A stretch of 64,000 bases of DNA from Acidovorax sp. NCPPB 3576 (GCF_028473605.1 NZ_CP097267.1:3216501-3280500); one strand, 5' to 3'; counted from the stretch's first letter, positions 16,964-25,135 are shown. Made by a program: numbers and translations. The notes: generated by a model from the letters alone, not told the origin.

Positions 16964-18805
16964 TTAGATGATGATCAGCTGGTGCTTTTTTCGCGGCTTG
17001 TCCACGATTGCGTTTGCCGCTCCGAATGCCATGCACAGCGCCACCGCAGCGTCGATCTTGTTGATGGACCGAGTTTTCGCGAGCCAGCGGTTACCCCATT
17101 TGTCCTCTTCCGTGACAGCCGACATCATTGCGGAGATAAGCACGGGATTGCGTCTCAGCCTGATACGCCCCTCCAGCAGCGCGTCTTCCAGGAGCCTGAG
17201 CGATCCCGGCATCCAGAGACCTTCAGGCTTTTCCTTCTTCGCCTCAGCCACCTTCTTCATGGCTTCGTTGGGCTGGCCCTTCTTGGTCCCGCCCTGCGGG
17301 TGCTCAAGGAACTCCAGCGCAAGCCCGATCTCGGCAACAGCCTCTTCGAACCGCTTGAACGCGTAGCGGTCGTAAGCGACCAACTGCAGGCTGAACTTCT
17401 CGGAGTCCTCGGCCAGTGTTTGCGCCACATGCCGGTAGTTGATGTTTTCGCCCTGGGGCGCGTGTATGAACCCTTGGTCGCGCCAGACGGTGTATGGGAT
17501 CTTGTCTCTCAGTTCGCGCGCCATGATCGTGTCGCCCGGCGTCCACGCCTCAATCCACGCATCAAACATCGGCTTGTTGTCTTTGGTATGCCCCGTCTGA
17601 ACAACAGAGGCTTTCGCCGTGATGTCTCTGTTCTGGGACAGATCCAAGCCAGTGAACACCTTCTTGCCCGCGTGCTCCACCTCCGGATCGAAGTCGGCGA
17701 GCGCGGGCTCCAGAGTCGCCCGGGTCATCCAGGCCGTATCGGCATCCGTCCACACGCAGAAATGCAACCGGAGAATGCCATTCAGCTGCCCGGGGATGGC
17801 CTTCGCCTGCGCAACCACATCCCTCAGGTACTGCTCGGTGATCGTCACTCCAAGCAGCGGATTGGCCTTTGCCCAGCAGGACGGATCACGCAGGGGGTCG
17901 TCCCCCTGGTCAAGCGAGCACACGAAGCTGAATGTCGTGTCGTCAATCACCTCGCCTACATAGGCGGGGTCGTTCACGGCCTCCGTATGCCCCGCCGCCA
18001 CCTTCACGGCGTGTTCGTGCTCTTCCCAGCACACCGAGTTGCGATCGCTGCCGCTGTTGGTGATCATGAACAGCAGCGGCTGGCGGCGGAACTTGAAGCC
18101 CCGCTCTAGCATCTCGATGCTTTTGCGATCCGGCAGTTCGTGTACCTCATCGGCCAGCACGAAATGGGGCCGGGGCCCCGATCCAGTCTTGCCGGTGTCG
18201 CGGGAGACTGGGCGGAAGAAGCTGCCGTTCGGATGGAACGCGATGTTGTACTCGCGCCCTTCGCCGCCGGAGAACTCCAGGCGCTGCTTCAGCTTCGCCG
18301 AGGCCTTCACCATCTTCACCGCGTCGGCAAACAGAATGCCCGCCTGCTCCTTCTTCGCCGCCGCCGCATAAACCTGTGCCCCGGCCTCATGGTCTGCGGT
18401 CAGGCCGTACAGCCCAATGCCGCCAGCCATCGGGCTCTTGCCGTTGCCCTTGCCCTGCTCGATAAATGCTCGCCGAAACCGGCGCGTCCCATCGGCTCGC
18501 TTCCATCCGAAAAGCGAGCCGATGATGAATGCCTGGCTGGGGTGGAGACGAAAAGGCGTTCCCTCAAACTGCCCTTCCGAGAGCATCAGCATGCCCTCGA
18601 AGAATCGGAACGCATAGTTCGCGGCCTCAAAATCAAATCGCAGGCCGCGCTTACCGCCCTCTTTCAAGTCCTGCAGGTGGCGCCGACATGCGTTGCGTAC
18701 ATGCGGCCCCGCCACGATCTCACCGGCCACGACGGCCGAGGCATAAGCTTTAGTGCGGTCTGCCGAAGAACTCGTCCGAGGGGTCTTCTTCTTCGCTGCC
18801 GCCAT
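16964..18805 (-). CDS. terminase large subunit (Terminase_1/HK97 type)
   Basis: 613 aa from the ATG at 18805, which has TAAGG upstream; two further in-frame ATGs (18823, 18838) lack a site. The ATPase has a Walker A-like loop in the EQGKGNGKSP motif and a Walker B in HFVLADEVHEL; a coupling motif lies near ITNSGSD. The C-terminal nuclease half includes FTGLDLSQNRD, with candidate metal-binding acids. It packages DNA into the prohead. The sequence type fits phages packaging with HNH help, and an HNH gene is next door. Confidence 0.93.
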   Translation of the reverse strand: MAAAKKKTPRTSSSADRTKAYASAVVAGEIVAGPHVRNACRRHLQDLKEGGKRGLRFDFEAANYAFRFFEGMLMLSEGQFEGTPFRLHPSQAFIIGSLFGWKRADGTRRFRRAFIEQGKGNGKSPMAGGIGLYGLTADHEAGAQVYAAAAKKEQAGILFADAVKMVKASAKLKQRLEFSGGEGREYNIAFHPNGSFFRPVSRDTGKTGSGPRPHFVLADEVHELPDRKSIEMLERGFKFRRQPLLFMITNSGSDRNSVCWEEHEHAVKVAAGHTEAVNDPAYVGEVIDDTTFSFVCSLDQGDDPLRDPSCWAKANPLLGVTITEQYLRDVVAQAKAIPGQLNGILRLHFCVWTDADTAWMTRATLEPALADFDPEVEHAGKKVFTGLDLSQNRDITAKASVVQTGHTKDNKPMFDAWIEAWTPGDTIMARELRDKIPYTVWRDQGFIHAPQGENINYRHVAQTLAEDSEKFSLQLVAYDRYAFKRFEEAVAEIGLALEFLEHPQGGTKKGQPNEAMKKVAEAKKEKPEGLWMPGSLRLLEDALLEGRIRLRRNPVLISAMMSAVTEEDKWGNRWLAKTRSINKIDAAVALCMAFGAANAIVDKPRKKHQLIII

Positions 18806-19136
18806 GGTTGACCTTACTGACATCAACGGGCGTCGCACCCAGTTTGGACAGGATGCTGGCTAGCGCACTGGAGGCCGCCACACCCAGATCGCCCTCTTCC
18901 ATCCGGGCGATCCATGAGCATGCGAGCCGGACCATGATCCGGTCAGAGCTGGTTAACCAAGGCATCTCATGCTGGATCTCCGCCCATGCGGCCTTCTGCT
19001 CGGCCGTCATGGTGACGTAGGGCTCACCCAACGGGCGCGCAACTTTCGGCCCTTTTCGATCCTTGAAACGACCGGCGTTCTTGGCCACCGCCCCGGACAC
19101 TTCGGCCTTGGCTTTCGGTGTTCTTTGTCGTGGCAT
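18750..19136 (-). CDS. terminase small subunit
   Basis: 128 aa, with a basic N-terminus (MPRQRTPKAKAEVSG) and then a helical domain (EQKAAWAEIQHEMPWLTSSD) and an acidic C-terminus. It overlaps the large subunit start by 56 nt. Position and the P27-like helical pattern support a DNA-recognition subunit. The 222 nt between this gene and the HNH gene (19137-19358) hold no supportable gene. Confidence 0.8.
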   Translation of the reverse strand: MPRQRTPKAKAEVSGAVAKNAGRFKDRKGPKVARPLGEPYVTMTAEQKAAWAEIQHEMPWLTSSDRIMVRLACSWIARMEEGDLGVAASSALASILSKLGATPVDVSKVNHGGSEEEDPSDEFFGRPH

Positions 19137-19358
19137 TGCCCTGTATCCTGAATTGTGGATGCGCGAAGAAGGGGAACAGGTCGGTTTCCGAGGGGAACGC
19201 CTTTTCTCGGGCCCTCACCCCCCCCTACCCCTTGCCTGCCTCGACCCCTTCAGGCATACCCCTCAGGCTTGCGAGGCGCCCCGTGGAGCGCCGATCCCGG
19301 CAGGCTCGCTCCTTGGCCCTGTTGCACCTACGGCACGCACAGCGACGGTTCTAGAGGT

Positions 19359-19661
19359 TCAGGCTTTCGGCTCTACCGGCCACCCATCCAGACCAATGGC
19401 CTGGCGCTGCTGATAGCCCATGTCTTTCGCTGTCTTCTTGGCGTGGCAGCCATCCGGGCCACAGCACAGCACCTGGGTGTTGGACTCAATGTCCTCGCCA
19501 GTGCCGCCGTCAGCTTTCAGGGCCTTGATGTGGTCGAGTTGGAAGCCGCGGCCGGGCTCGTCGTTGAACTCCACCAGCTTGCCGCAGCCGGCGCAGTGGG
19601 GGTCCTTGCTCCAGACCTTGAGGCGTCGTGCCTGAAGTCTTCGACCAGAAATGCGATTCAT
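19359..19661 (-). CDS. HNH endonuclease
   Basis: 100 aa from the ATG at 19661 (MNRISGRRLQARRLKVWSKD). It has zinc cysteines (CAGC, then C..C near VLCCGPDGC), the core FQLDHIKALKADGG and the final HAKKT, i.e. a complete HNH motif. HNH proteins beside terminase genes are common in HK97-like phages and help terminase cut concatemers. It faces away from the DUF4145-like fragment across a short gap. Confidence 0.88.
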   Translation of the reverse strand: MNRISGRRLQARRLKVWSKDPHCAGCGKLVEFNDEPGRGFQLDHIKALKADGGTGEDIESNTQVLCCGPDGCHAKKTAKDMGYQQRQAIGLDGWPVEPKA

Positions 19662-19681
19662 GATCCCGAGCCGCTGTATAA

Positions 19682-19858
19682 GTGACCAATGACTACGCTG
19701 AAGCGTCGTTGATTTCCGCACTTAGTCCTAACGCAGCCGCCACCCTTGCCAGGCGCGCCCTGCAAGGGATGGTGCGAGACTTTTTCCAAGTTACGGGCAA
19801 AAGGACGTTGCACTCAGAACTTGAGGCAATCAAGGACCGGTGCGACACGGCACTCTAA
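19682..19858 (+). pseudogene. DUF4145-like gene, 5' fragment cut by IS
   Basis: The plus-strand frame from GTG 19682 reads LISALSPNAAATLARRALQG then HSELEAIKDRCDTAL before TAA at the IS edge. The ARRALQG...F pattern is the first part of a DUF4145 domain, and the fragment at 20703 supplies the second part. The usual N-terminal part of such proteins is missing; the frame starts close to the domain edge, beside the divergent HNH gene. Confidence 0.6.
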
Positions 19859-19866
19859 GAGCCTGT

Positions 19867-20385
19867 TCAAAGTCTTTTGAGCAGTAGCGCCAAGAACGCC
19901 AGGTGAATCAACTGCAGGCTGGTGTTGAGCAGTCTCTCGCAGTTCTTCCACAACCGCCGGTTCTTCTCCAGCCATGCAAAACTACGCTCAACCACCCAGC
20001 GTTGGGGCATCACCTTGAACGTATGCAGTTCACTGCGCTTGGCAATCTGCACCCTGACATGTCCGCCCAGAATGTCTTGGACGCCCTGAGCGAAAGGTTT
20101 ACCCACATAGCCGCTGTCACACAGCAGGGTTTGCATCCGACCCAGAGCTGGTTTGCAGCGCTGCAGTGCCTGCAAGGCCCCTTTGCGGTCCGTCACCTCT
20201 GCTGTGGTCACCGCAATGGCATGCGGCAGTCCTTGGGTGTCCACTGCAATGTGGCGCTTGATGCCGGAGACCTTCTTGCCCGCGTCATAGCCCTTCGAGG
20301 CCGCCGTGTCCGTGTTCTTCACGCTCTGCGCGTCCACGATCAAGAACGCGCTGCAGGCGCTGCGCCCCAGTCTCTCTCGGACCAC
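19867..20385 (-). CDS. IS5-family transposase, catalytic part (orfB)
   Basis: 172 aa as an open frame; in the family it is made as a fusion with the upstream frame. DDE signature: FLIVDAQSVKNTD holds the first Asp, LLCDSGYVGKPF the second, and RWVVERSFAWLEKNRRLWKN the C-terminal Y-(2)-R-(3)-E-(6)-K-type motif of IS5 transposases. The real entry is by shifting frame on the A7 run near 20396-20402. Confidence 0.88.
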   Translation of the reverse strand: MVRERLGRSACSAFLIVDAQSVKNTDTAASKGYDAGKKVSGIKRHIAVDTQGLPHAIAVTTAEVTDRKGALQALQRCKPALGRMQTLLCDSGYVGKPFAQGVQDILGGHVRVQIAKRSELHTFKVMPQRWVVERSFAWLEKNRRLWKNCERLLNTSLQLIHLAFLALLLKRL

Positions 20386-20659
20386 GCCAACCTGATTTTT
20401 TTAAAGCCTGCTGAAGCAGGCTGCCACCCTCACGCGGCTCACTCCAGATCGCAAAGTACGCGTGCACAGTGCGCCACTTGGGGAAATCCTCGGGCAGCAT
20501 GCGCCACTGGCAACCGCTTCTGAGCAGGTACAGCACTGCACAGAACACCTCGTACAAATCCACCCTGCGCGGCGCAGTCTTCCTGCGCGCACTCTCCAGC
20601 AGCGGCTTGACGGTCTCGAATTGTTCGCGACTGATGTCGCTGGGATAGCTCTTTCTCAC
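20285..20659 (-). CDS. IS5-family transposase, N-terminal part (orfA)
   Basis: 124 aa as an open frame. Residues 1-88 (SDISREQFETVKPLLESARR; GCQWRMLPEDFPKWRTVHAY) are the DUF4096-like N-terminal domain of IS5 transposases. After LLQQALKK the frame meets seven As and then diverges from the family, so the last ~35 residues are probably not made in the working protein. The downstream frame is +1 relative to this one; ribosomal or transcriptional slippage on the A run would join them. Confidence 0.85.
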   Translation of the reverse strand: MRKSYPSDISREQFETVKPLLESARRKTAPRRVDLYEVFCAVLYLLRSGCQWRMLPEDFPKWRTVHAYFAIWSEPREGGSLLQQALKKSGWRGPRETGAQRLQRVLDRGRAEREEHGHGGLEGL

Positions 20660-20702
20660 TTCCCGAGCTTCTCACACCCTCAGCGAGACTTTGAACAGGC
20701 TC

Positions 20703-20993
20703 TAAGACGCCATGATGGCGGTTAAGAGCGTCGGCAACATCGGCGCGCACCCCGAACAAGACGTCAACTTGATCGTTGATGTAGATCCAGGGGAAGCTGA
20801 AACACTCCTGCAGCTGATACACCTACTGGATATCGAATGGTATGTAGCAAAAGCCGAGAAACAAGCTCGGATCGCTAAAGTTATGCAGCTTGCCGCTTCA
20901 AAAGACGTGGCAAAAAATGCAGGCCAATCGCCATCTCCCGAGGCGAGAGGATTTGATCCTGGAACCAGGATGCCACCCCATCGGCGGGGATGA
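20703..20993 (+). pseudogene. DUF4145-like gene, 3' fragment after IS
   Basis: The frame reads DAMMAVKSVGNIGAHPEQD, then IVDVDPGEAETLLQLIHLLD and EWYVAK. The VGNIGAH...D..EA..LL..I..L..EWYV pattern is the second half of the DUF4145 domain. It continues the frame of the fragment at 19682-19858. An ATG at 20712 could start a 93-aa remnant. Removing the IS and one TAA copy still leaves an in-frame TAA, so the gene may have been broken before insertion or the target differed. Confidence 0.65.
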
Positions 20994-21030
20994 TGCGGTC
21001 TAGTTCGGGGCGAAGCATGAGCCTCTTCAT
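20881..21030 (-). CDS. possible small phage protein antisense to the DUF4145 fragment
   Basis: A 49-aa frame (MKRLMLRPELDRIIPADGV start) with a good upstream AAGGTGAAGG immediately before ATG 21030. It overlaps the end of the DUF4145-like fragment on the other strand. No family recognised. Kept because of the ribosome site; it may be chance. Confidence 0.3.
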   Translation of the reverse strand: MKRLMLRPELDRIIPADGVASWFQDQILSPREMAIGLHFLPRLLKRQAA

Positions 21031-21163
21031 ACCTTCACCTTACTGCCTTGTAAGCAAATGCTGCTACCGTGATCTATGTGCGCCAATATCGACTTCCCGA
21101 GCAGAAGTCGAAAGGTTGCACTTTTCACAATGTCTACAACACTTTGCATGAGGGGAGCCGTCT

Positions 21164-22249
21164 GTGAGATTCCTACTTAACTTCGTATTAGTTGTCGCTG
21201 TCGTTGCAATAACTGGATGTGCAAATCGTGAGCGACGGGTCGAAAGCGTGGAGGCCATGCAGAAAGACATGGCAGCAAAAGTGGCCGCAACATTCGGTGG
21301 AACGGAGGATTTCCAAGTCGTCGTTACTAATGCCATCTATCCAATCGGAACAGTGATGCGGCAGGGAACCACCATCCCAATTGATTTCGATGCCTGCCAG
21401 TCAAAGATTGAAATTCCCAGCTTCCCCACACCAAGTCTTTTTCCTGGTTACAAGTTTTCCATGAAAAACTCTATGGAATTCGGATTAGACAACGCGGTTA
21501 TAAAAGAGTTGGCTGATGCGAACTTTAGATTAAACCTAAATGATACCGCATCATATAACGTAAAGTCCCCAAAGATAAAATCCCTCACAGATCGGCAATT
21601 TGATGCGCTGCTTAGCAATGCCGCATGCAAAGCTGCCATTCCTTTATCCCGGTCTGTTTGGCTAGTTCGCGGCTATGTCACAGGAAAGAGGGAATTCAAG
21701 CTTAGCAATAACAATTCGGGCGGGGTAAAAGGAAAAATTGTAAAAGTCGCGTCATTCGATATTTCCCTCAGTGGGGGAGAATCTGAATTGACTCTAAGCG
21801 ATGACACGGAGACCGAGTTTTTGCAGATAGTTTCACAGGTTTCTAAAGTCGATAAGAACGTACTTGGCTCCCTAATGGGTGGCGGGGTTGGCGCAGGAGT
21901 CGTCGCTCCAATTCCTAACGTCGCCACCAAGGTCACCGGACTAACCCCTGGCTCGGTCCCCGGGAAAATCTACCTGCAACGCGACTCCGCTGACAAGAGC
22001 GGTCTGGCTGAGCGGGTAGCATCAACCCTAAAAGATAAAGGCATTCTCGTAGAACGCAATATCGAGGCAATCCCATCCAAAGGAATGCCAACAGAGGCTC
22101 AGGTCCGATACTTCAATGATGACGATGCTGAATCCGCGAACCGGGCTCTAGAGATACTGCGCGATTTGCAACCGAGCGCAAAGGCCATAAAAGTCAAGAT
22201 GCCCGCCCCTTCTGGCCAACTTGAAATCTGGATGGCACGGATTAAATAA
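21164..22249 (+). CDS. predicted lipoprotein, unknown function (accessory cargo)
   Basis: 361 aa from GTG 21164, with AGGGGAG upstream. A signal peptide ends in the lipobox AITGC with Cys19, so it should be anchored in an envelope membrane. Codon use is AT-richer than the phage core, a sign of separate origin. A GMGGG-type Gly patch lies near residue 245 (GSLMGGGVGAGVV). I recognise no family. It opens the plus-strand accessory island that interrupts the otherwise minus-strand left arm. Confidence 0.7.
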   Translation: MRFLLNFVLVVAVVAITGCANRERRVESVEAMQKDMAAKVAATFGGTEDFQVVVTNAIYPIGTVMRQGTTIPIDFDACQSKIEIPSFPTPSLFPGYKFSMKNSMEFGLDNAVIKELADANFRLNLNDTASYNVKSPKIKSLTDRQFDALLSNAACKAAIPLSRSVWLVRGYVTGKREFKLSNNNSGGVKGKIVKVASFDISLSGGESELTLSDDTETEFLQIVSQVSKVDKNVLGSLMGGGVGAGVVAPIPNVATKVTGLTPGSVPGKIYLQRDSADKSGLAERVASTLKDKGILVERNIEAIPSKGMPTEAQVRYFNDDDAESANRALEILRDLQPSAKAIKVKMPAPSGQLEIWMARIK

Positions 22250-22360
22250 CCCCCTACCACGGCCTCTAAGGTCCTGCCCACGGTGCGCTGGGGCCACGCT
22301 TGCCTTCACGCATGCCCCGAGCGGGCAGCGTGTCGGTTGGTTGCGGGGTTCGGATGGGTG

Positions 22361-22410
22361 GCCCTCCCGGCTTTACGATGGAGTTCTCACACAACCATCG
22401 CCGGGAGGGC
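22361..22410 (+). promoter_or_regulatory. hairpin that hides a ribosome binding site
   Basis: GCCCTCCCGG (22361-22370) pairs with CCGGGAGGGC (22401-22410), and CGATGG (22376-22381) with CCATCG (22395-22400), with a small bulge and a 13-nt loop. The right arm contains GGGAGGG, the Shine-Dalgarno of the GTG start at 22415. Confidence 0.6.
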
Positions 22411-22414
22411 GCAA

Positions 22415-22804
22415 GTGACACCAGAGGAAAGAGCTGAATTTGAATCCATGCGTGAGGCCATCAAAGACATACGCCTCACTCTCGCAGCACACCAAGGCGA
22501 CTTGGCAGCGAAGGCTCAAGATCTTGCGGAAAAGCAGCGCAATCTGGATGAGAAGGGGGCTCACCTTGACGTGCTGACCGCTTTCTCAAATGCTGCGCGC
22601 GTCATGCTTATGGCCATCCAACACACCATCTCACTTGACCCCCAACAAGCAGCCGCACTCGGTCCGATAGTTGCAACGCTGCGAGAAAACTACCAAAACG
22701 GTCTTTTGTTCACGACCGTCTCGGATGTCTCTATTTCTGAGATACAGAAAGACATCGACCGGCTTCTCTTGCCTTCAGCGAAGCTGCCTCCGCAGCAGCC
22801 TTAG
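22415..22804 (+). CDS. small coiled-coil protein, unknown function
   Basis: 129 aa from GTG 22415, which has GGGAGGG upstream (a longer frame from 22283 is not supported). Residues ~1-60 are a charged coiled coil (AAKAQDLAEKQRNLDEKGAH); then a helical hydrophobic part (ALGPIVATLRENYQNGLLF). Its 3' end overlaps the convergent 53-aa gene by 74 nt. Start access may be controlled by the 22361-22410 hairpin. Confidence 0.55.
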   Translation: MTPEERAEFESMREAIKDIRLTLAAHQGDLAAKAQDLAEKQRNLDEKGAHLDVLTAFSNAARVMLMAIQHTISLDPQQAAALGPIVATLRENYQNGLLFTTVSDVSISEIQKDIDRLLLPSAKLPPQQP

Positions 22805-22892
22805 ACAACTCCGCAGCGATAGCAGCCGCGGCAGCCTGGCGCATTGCCTCGGCGACCATTTCCTTCTGGGCCTTGCGCTGCGGGTTGGACAT
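22731..22892 (-). CDS. small Ala-rich helical protein, unknown function
   Basis: 53 aa from ATG 22892 (MSNPQRKAQKEMVAEAMRQA), preceded by a near-ideal AAAGGAG at 8 nt. Almost the whole peptide should be helical and Ala-rich. It is convergent with and overlaps the end of the 129-aa gene. No family recognised. Confidence 0.5.
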   Translation of the reverse strand: MSNPQRKAQKEMVAEAMRQAAAAAIAAELSKAAAEAASLKAREAGRCLSVSQK

Positions 22893-22993
22893 TGCGAATC
22901 TCCTTTGAGGTGCCACCACCTGGGACAGGGCGTCCCTGGCTCTGTAACGGTGGTAGCGGATGGCACACTCCGGCAGCAATTAGAGGGAGTGAA

Positions 22994-23455
22994 ATGAAAA
23001 AATTCTTTGGCCGTCTTAGTGATCTCTGCGACCACTTGATCGATACAGAGTCGCTCATGCCCAACAAGGGAAGGCTCAGACCTATCCAGATAAAGGCGAT
23101 CTTCGATAACCTTCGGTACTACCCGCTACTGGCATTTCTATGGTTCGGAGTCCGCATCCTTCAAAAAGATGGCAGCTCGGCTGCAGCAGTTGGATCGGTG
23201 GTTTTGGTGGCCGTGTTCGTAGCCCTCTCTATATTGGTCGTAGCCCAAACTTGGCTAGTTGTGTTGGCAACACTTCTAACGATTGTTGGAGGGCTATTGC
23301 CACCGAGATGGGCCGTGACGTTTCGCAGCCGAGTACGCGCACGGAAAGGATGGGCAAACGCTATAGCAATCCTCCTCACCGCGATTCTCGTCTTAGCAAG
23401 CTGGGGGGTCGGGATTGGTTTATTTGGGGCGCTAACGCGGGCCGGCCTTCTGTAG
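22994..23455 (+). CDS. small membrane protein, unknown function
   Basis: 153 aa from ATG 22994 with GAGGGAG upstream; a longer frame from 22844 is unlikely. Hydrophobic segments at ~37-52, 58-95 (likely two helices) and 120-150 predict three or four membrane spans, with basic loops (FRSRVRARKGW). It belongs to the plus-strand accessory island; AT-richer than the phage core. Confidence 0.65.
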   Translation: MKKFFGRLSDLCDHLIDTESLMPNKGRLRPIQIKAIFDNLRYYPLLAFLWFGVRILQKDGSSAAAVGSVVLVAVFVALSILVVAQTWLVVLATLLTIVGGLLPPRWAVTFRSRVRARKGWANAIAILLTAILVLASWGVGIGLFGALTRAGLL

Positions 23456-23511
23456 CCACGATGGATTGACTGCCTGCTAGAAGCTTGAGCGCTCAGACAA
23501 AGGAGAGAGGA

Positions 23512-24258
23512 ATGTTCAATTGGTCGCGCCACGTTGGCGTCATTGGGTGGATTGGCATTGCTGCGACCCTAGGGTATGCAATTGTTATGGCGTGGTTCGT
23601 TGATGGCCGCTGGGCAGACATCCAAGGGCTGAAGCTGAATGAGCTTGGAGATTTCCTTGCAGGAGTTTTCGGCCCACTAGCCATTCTGTGGCTGGTTCTC
23701 GGATTCTTCCAACAGGGTATTGAACTGAAACAGAACAGTGAAGCGCTACACCTGCAAGCAGCTGAGTTAAAAAATTCTGTGGAGCAGCAAACTGAACTGG
23801 TGAGAGTTGCCCAAGCCCAACTGGAAGCAGACAAAGCGGCATTTGAGGAGCAGCGTATGAGATTTCAAAAAGATGAACTTGAAAAGAAAACTCTTGCTCA
23901 ACCCCGCTTCGATCTAGCCATGGGGGGTGGGCACAGCGGTTCGATAAGTAGACATGATGTGTTCATCACCAACATTGGTGCACCTTGCTCTAAAGTTGCA
24001 ATCTCGACGTTAGGCATTGTGGACAACTTCATTCCGTCAGAATTCATCAAACTCGATAAAAGTGAACGTGTCAGAACTGAGTTGACGCTAGAAAGAAACC
24101 CTCCCTTTGAGCAGTTCTTTGCCACTCTGAGCTTTTTTGATATGCGAGGAGATGCCGGGGAAATCTTTTACAGGATGAGGCTTATGCGCGGAAAGGAAAA
24201 CTACCTAACACTCCACGCAACCGAAATCAAAAAGAGCGAAATCCCAGTAACAAACTGA
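23512..24258 (+). CDS. inner-membrane protein with coiled coil, unknown function
   Basis: 248 aa from ATG 23512 with AGGAGAGAGG upstream. Two N-terminal membrane helices (residues ~9-30 and ~48-66, WLVLGFFQQG) are followed by a coiled coil (~67-125, EALHLQAAELKNSVEQQTEL) and a soluble C-terminal domain. Proteins with the same helix-helix-coil start are widespread in proteobacterial genomes without known function. The gene ends the plus-strand island; a weak hairpin follows. Confidence 0.7.
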   Translation: MFNWSRHVGVIGWIGIAATLGYAIVMAWFVDGRWADIQGLKLNELGDFLAGVFGPLAILWLVLGFFQQGIELKQNSEALHLQAAELKNSVEQQTELVRVAQAQLEADKAAFEEQRMRFQKDELEKKTLAQPRFDLAMGGGHSGSISRHDVFITNIGAPCSKVAISTLGIVDNFIPSEFIKLDKSERVRTELTLERNPPFEQFFATLSFFDMRGDAGEIFYRMRLMRGKENYLTLHATEIKKSEIPVTN

Positions 24259-24273
24259 CAAGAGAGCGACAAA

Positions 24274-24302
24274 AAGCCCCGGGCATCACTGCTTCGGGGC
24301 TT
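24274..24302 (+). terminator. hairpin after the accessory island
   Basis: AAGCCCCG (24274-24281) and CGGGGCTT (24295-24302) form an 8-bp stem between the plus-strand membrane protein gene and the converging minus-strand early operon. The A run before it makes it a better terminator for the minus strand. Confidence 0.5.
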
Positions 24303-24427
24303 CCTAACTTCAGGGCGCGACTTTCCAACAAGGCTTGGCTTACCCAGACTCACCGCCTGGGGGCCTTTCGGCATGTTGGCAAGGCGGTTTCAGTGCGCCT
24401 GCGCTCTAGGGTCGCAGTATACATGAA

Positions 24428-25135
24428 TCAGGGGGCCGTGCGGCATCCATCGCGTGCTGCCGCATAAGCCTTGATCCGGTTGAGACCAGACAGGCCGCTA
24501 CGGACGCCCTGCCGTGCGCGATCAACATGCATCGCGATGTGCTCGGAGATGGTCTGCCCTTCCCTGCCGTGCGGGATGTCGCGCTCGCCCACGCCACGGC
24601 ACACTTTGCACACCCTTCCGTCGCGCACTTTCGTCCCACTGCAGACCGGGCAGCGACGATCTGCCCACCAGCCCAGCACATCCAGCAGTTTCACGTCAGG
24701 GGATGTGTAGCCCTGTGCCACCACCCAGGGCAGCAAGCCCGAATGAGGGTGCGTCAGCTTCGGCAGACTGCGAAGCCTTCCCAGCACTTGACGGCGTTCA
24801 GCAATCAGCCAGGCATCCGCCTCGGCGATAGCTCCTTGGAGGTCCAGCGCTTCCACTTGACGCACTCCGCGCTTGTTGCGCTTTTCCACCTTGATACGGG
24901 GAAGGTGCTCGGCCAACCGCTCGATATCCGCGGCGTTCGGCACACGGGGCTTGGCGCAGGCATCCCATTCCGTCATCAGCTGGTACACGTAGCGGCCCAA
25001 GCTGGCCGTAGTGCTGCCCGCTGCAATCAGGAGATCAACGTCCCCTCGGGCGTCGCAGCTCACCGTCAGGTCGCTGCTGTTGCCTGCACTGGTCAAGCGC
25101 TCGGCAATGGTGGGGCGGTCAAGGGCAATGGTCAT
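24428..25135 (-). CDS. zinc-finger phage protein, possible Q-like late antiterminator
   Basis: 235 aa. Residues ~160-190 hold a DnaJ-like zinc site, CPVCSGTKVRDGRVCKVCRG, followed by a helical end (TISEHIAMHVDRARQGV). Q-type antiterminators of some lambdoid phages carry a similar CxxCxG...CxxCxG finger. It is the last early gene, ahead of the terminase/virion genes, where Q normally lies. The several intrinsic terminators in the late operon need such a factor. The assignment is inference; a generic DNA-binding protein is the alternative. Confidence 0.5.
   Translation of the reverse strand: MTIALDRPTIAERLTSAGNSSDLTVSCDARGDVDLLIAAGSTTASLGRYVYQLMTEWDACAKPRVPNAADIERLAEHLPRIKVEKRNKRGVRQVEALDLQGAIAEADAWLIAERRQVLGRLRSLPKLTHPHSGLLPWVVAQGYTSPDVKLLDVLGWWADRRCPVCSGTKVRDGRVCKVCRGVGERDIPHGREGQTISEHIAMHVDRARQGVRSGLSGLNRIKAYAAARDGCRTAP

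Larger units (their letters stand above)
19859..20702. mobile_element. IS5-family (IS427/IS1031-like) insertion sequence
   Basis: 844 bp bounded by perfect 17-bp inverted repeats starting GAGCCTGTTCAAAGTCT (19859-19875 and 20686-20702). TAA lies directly outside both ends, fitting the TNA target duplication of this group. It holds two overlapping transposase frames on the minus strand. It is inserted in a DUF4145-like reading frame in the prophage accessory island. Confidence 0.9.

Noticed and set aside
19137..19358. Possible cos or pac site beside small terminase
   Set aside because: C-rich stretch only; no symmetric or repeated element that could be supported.
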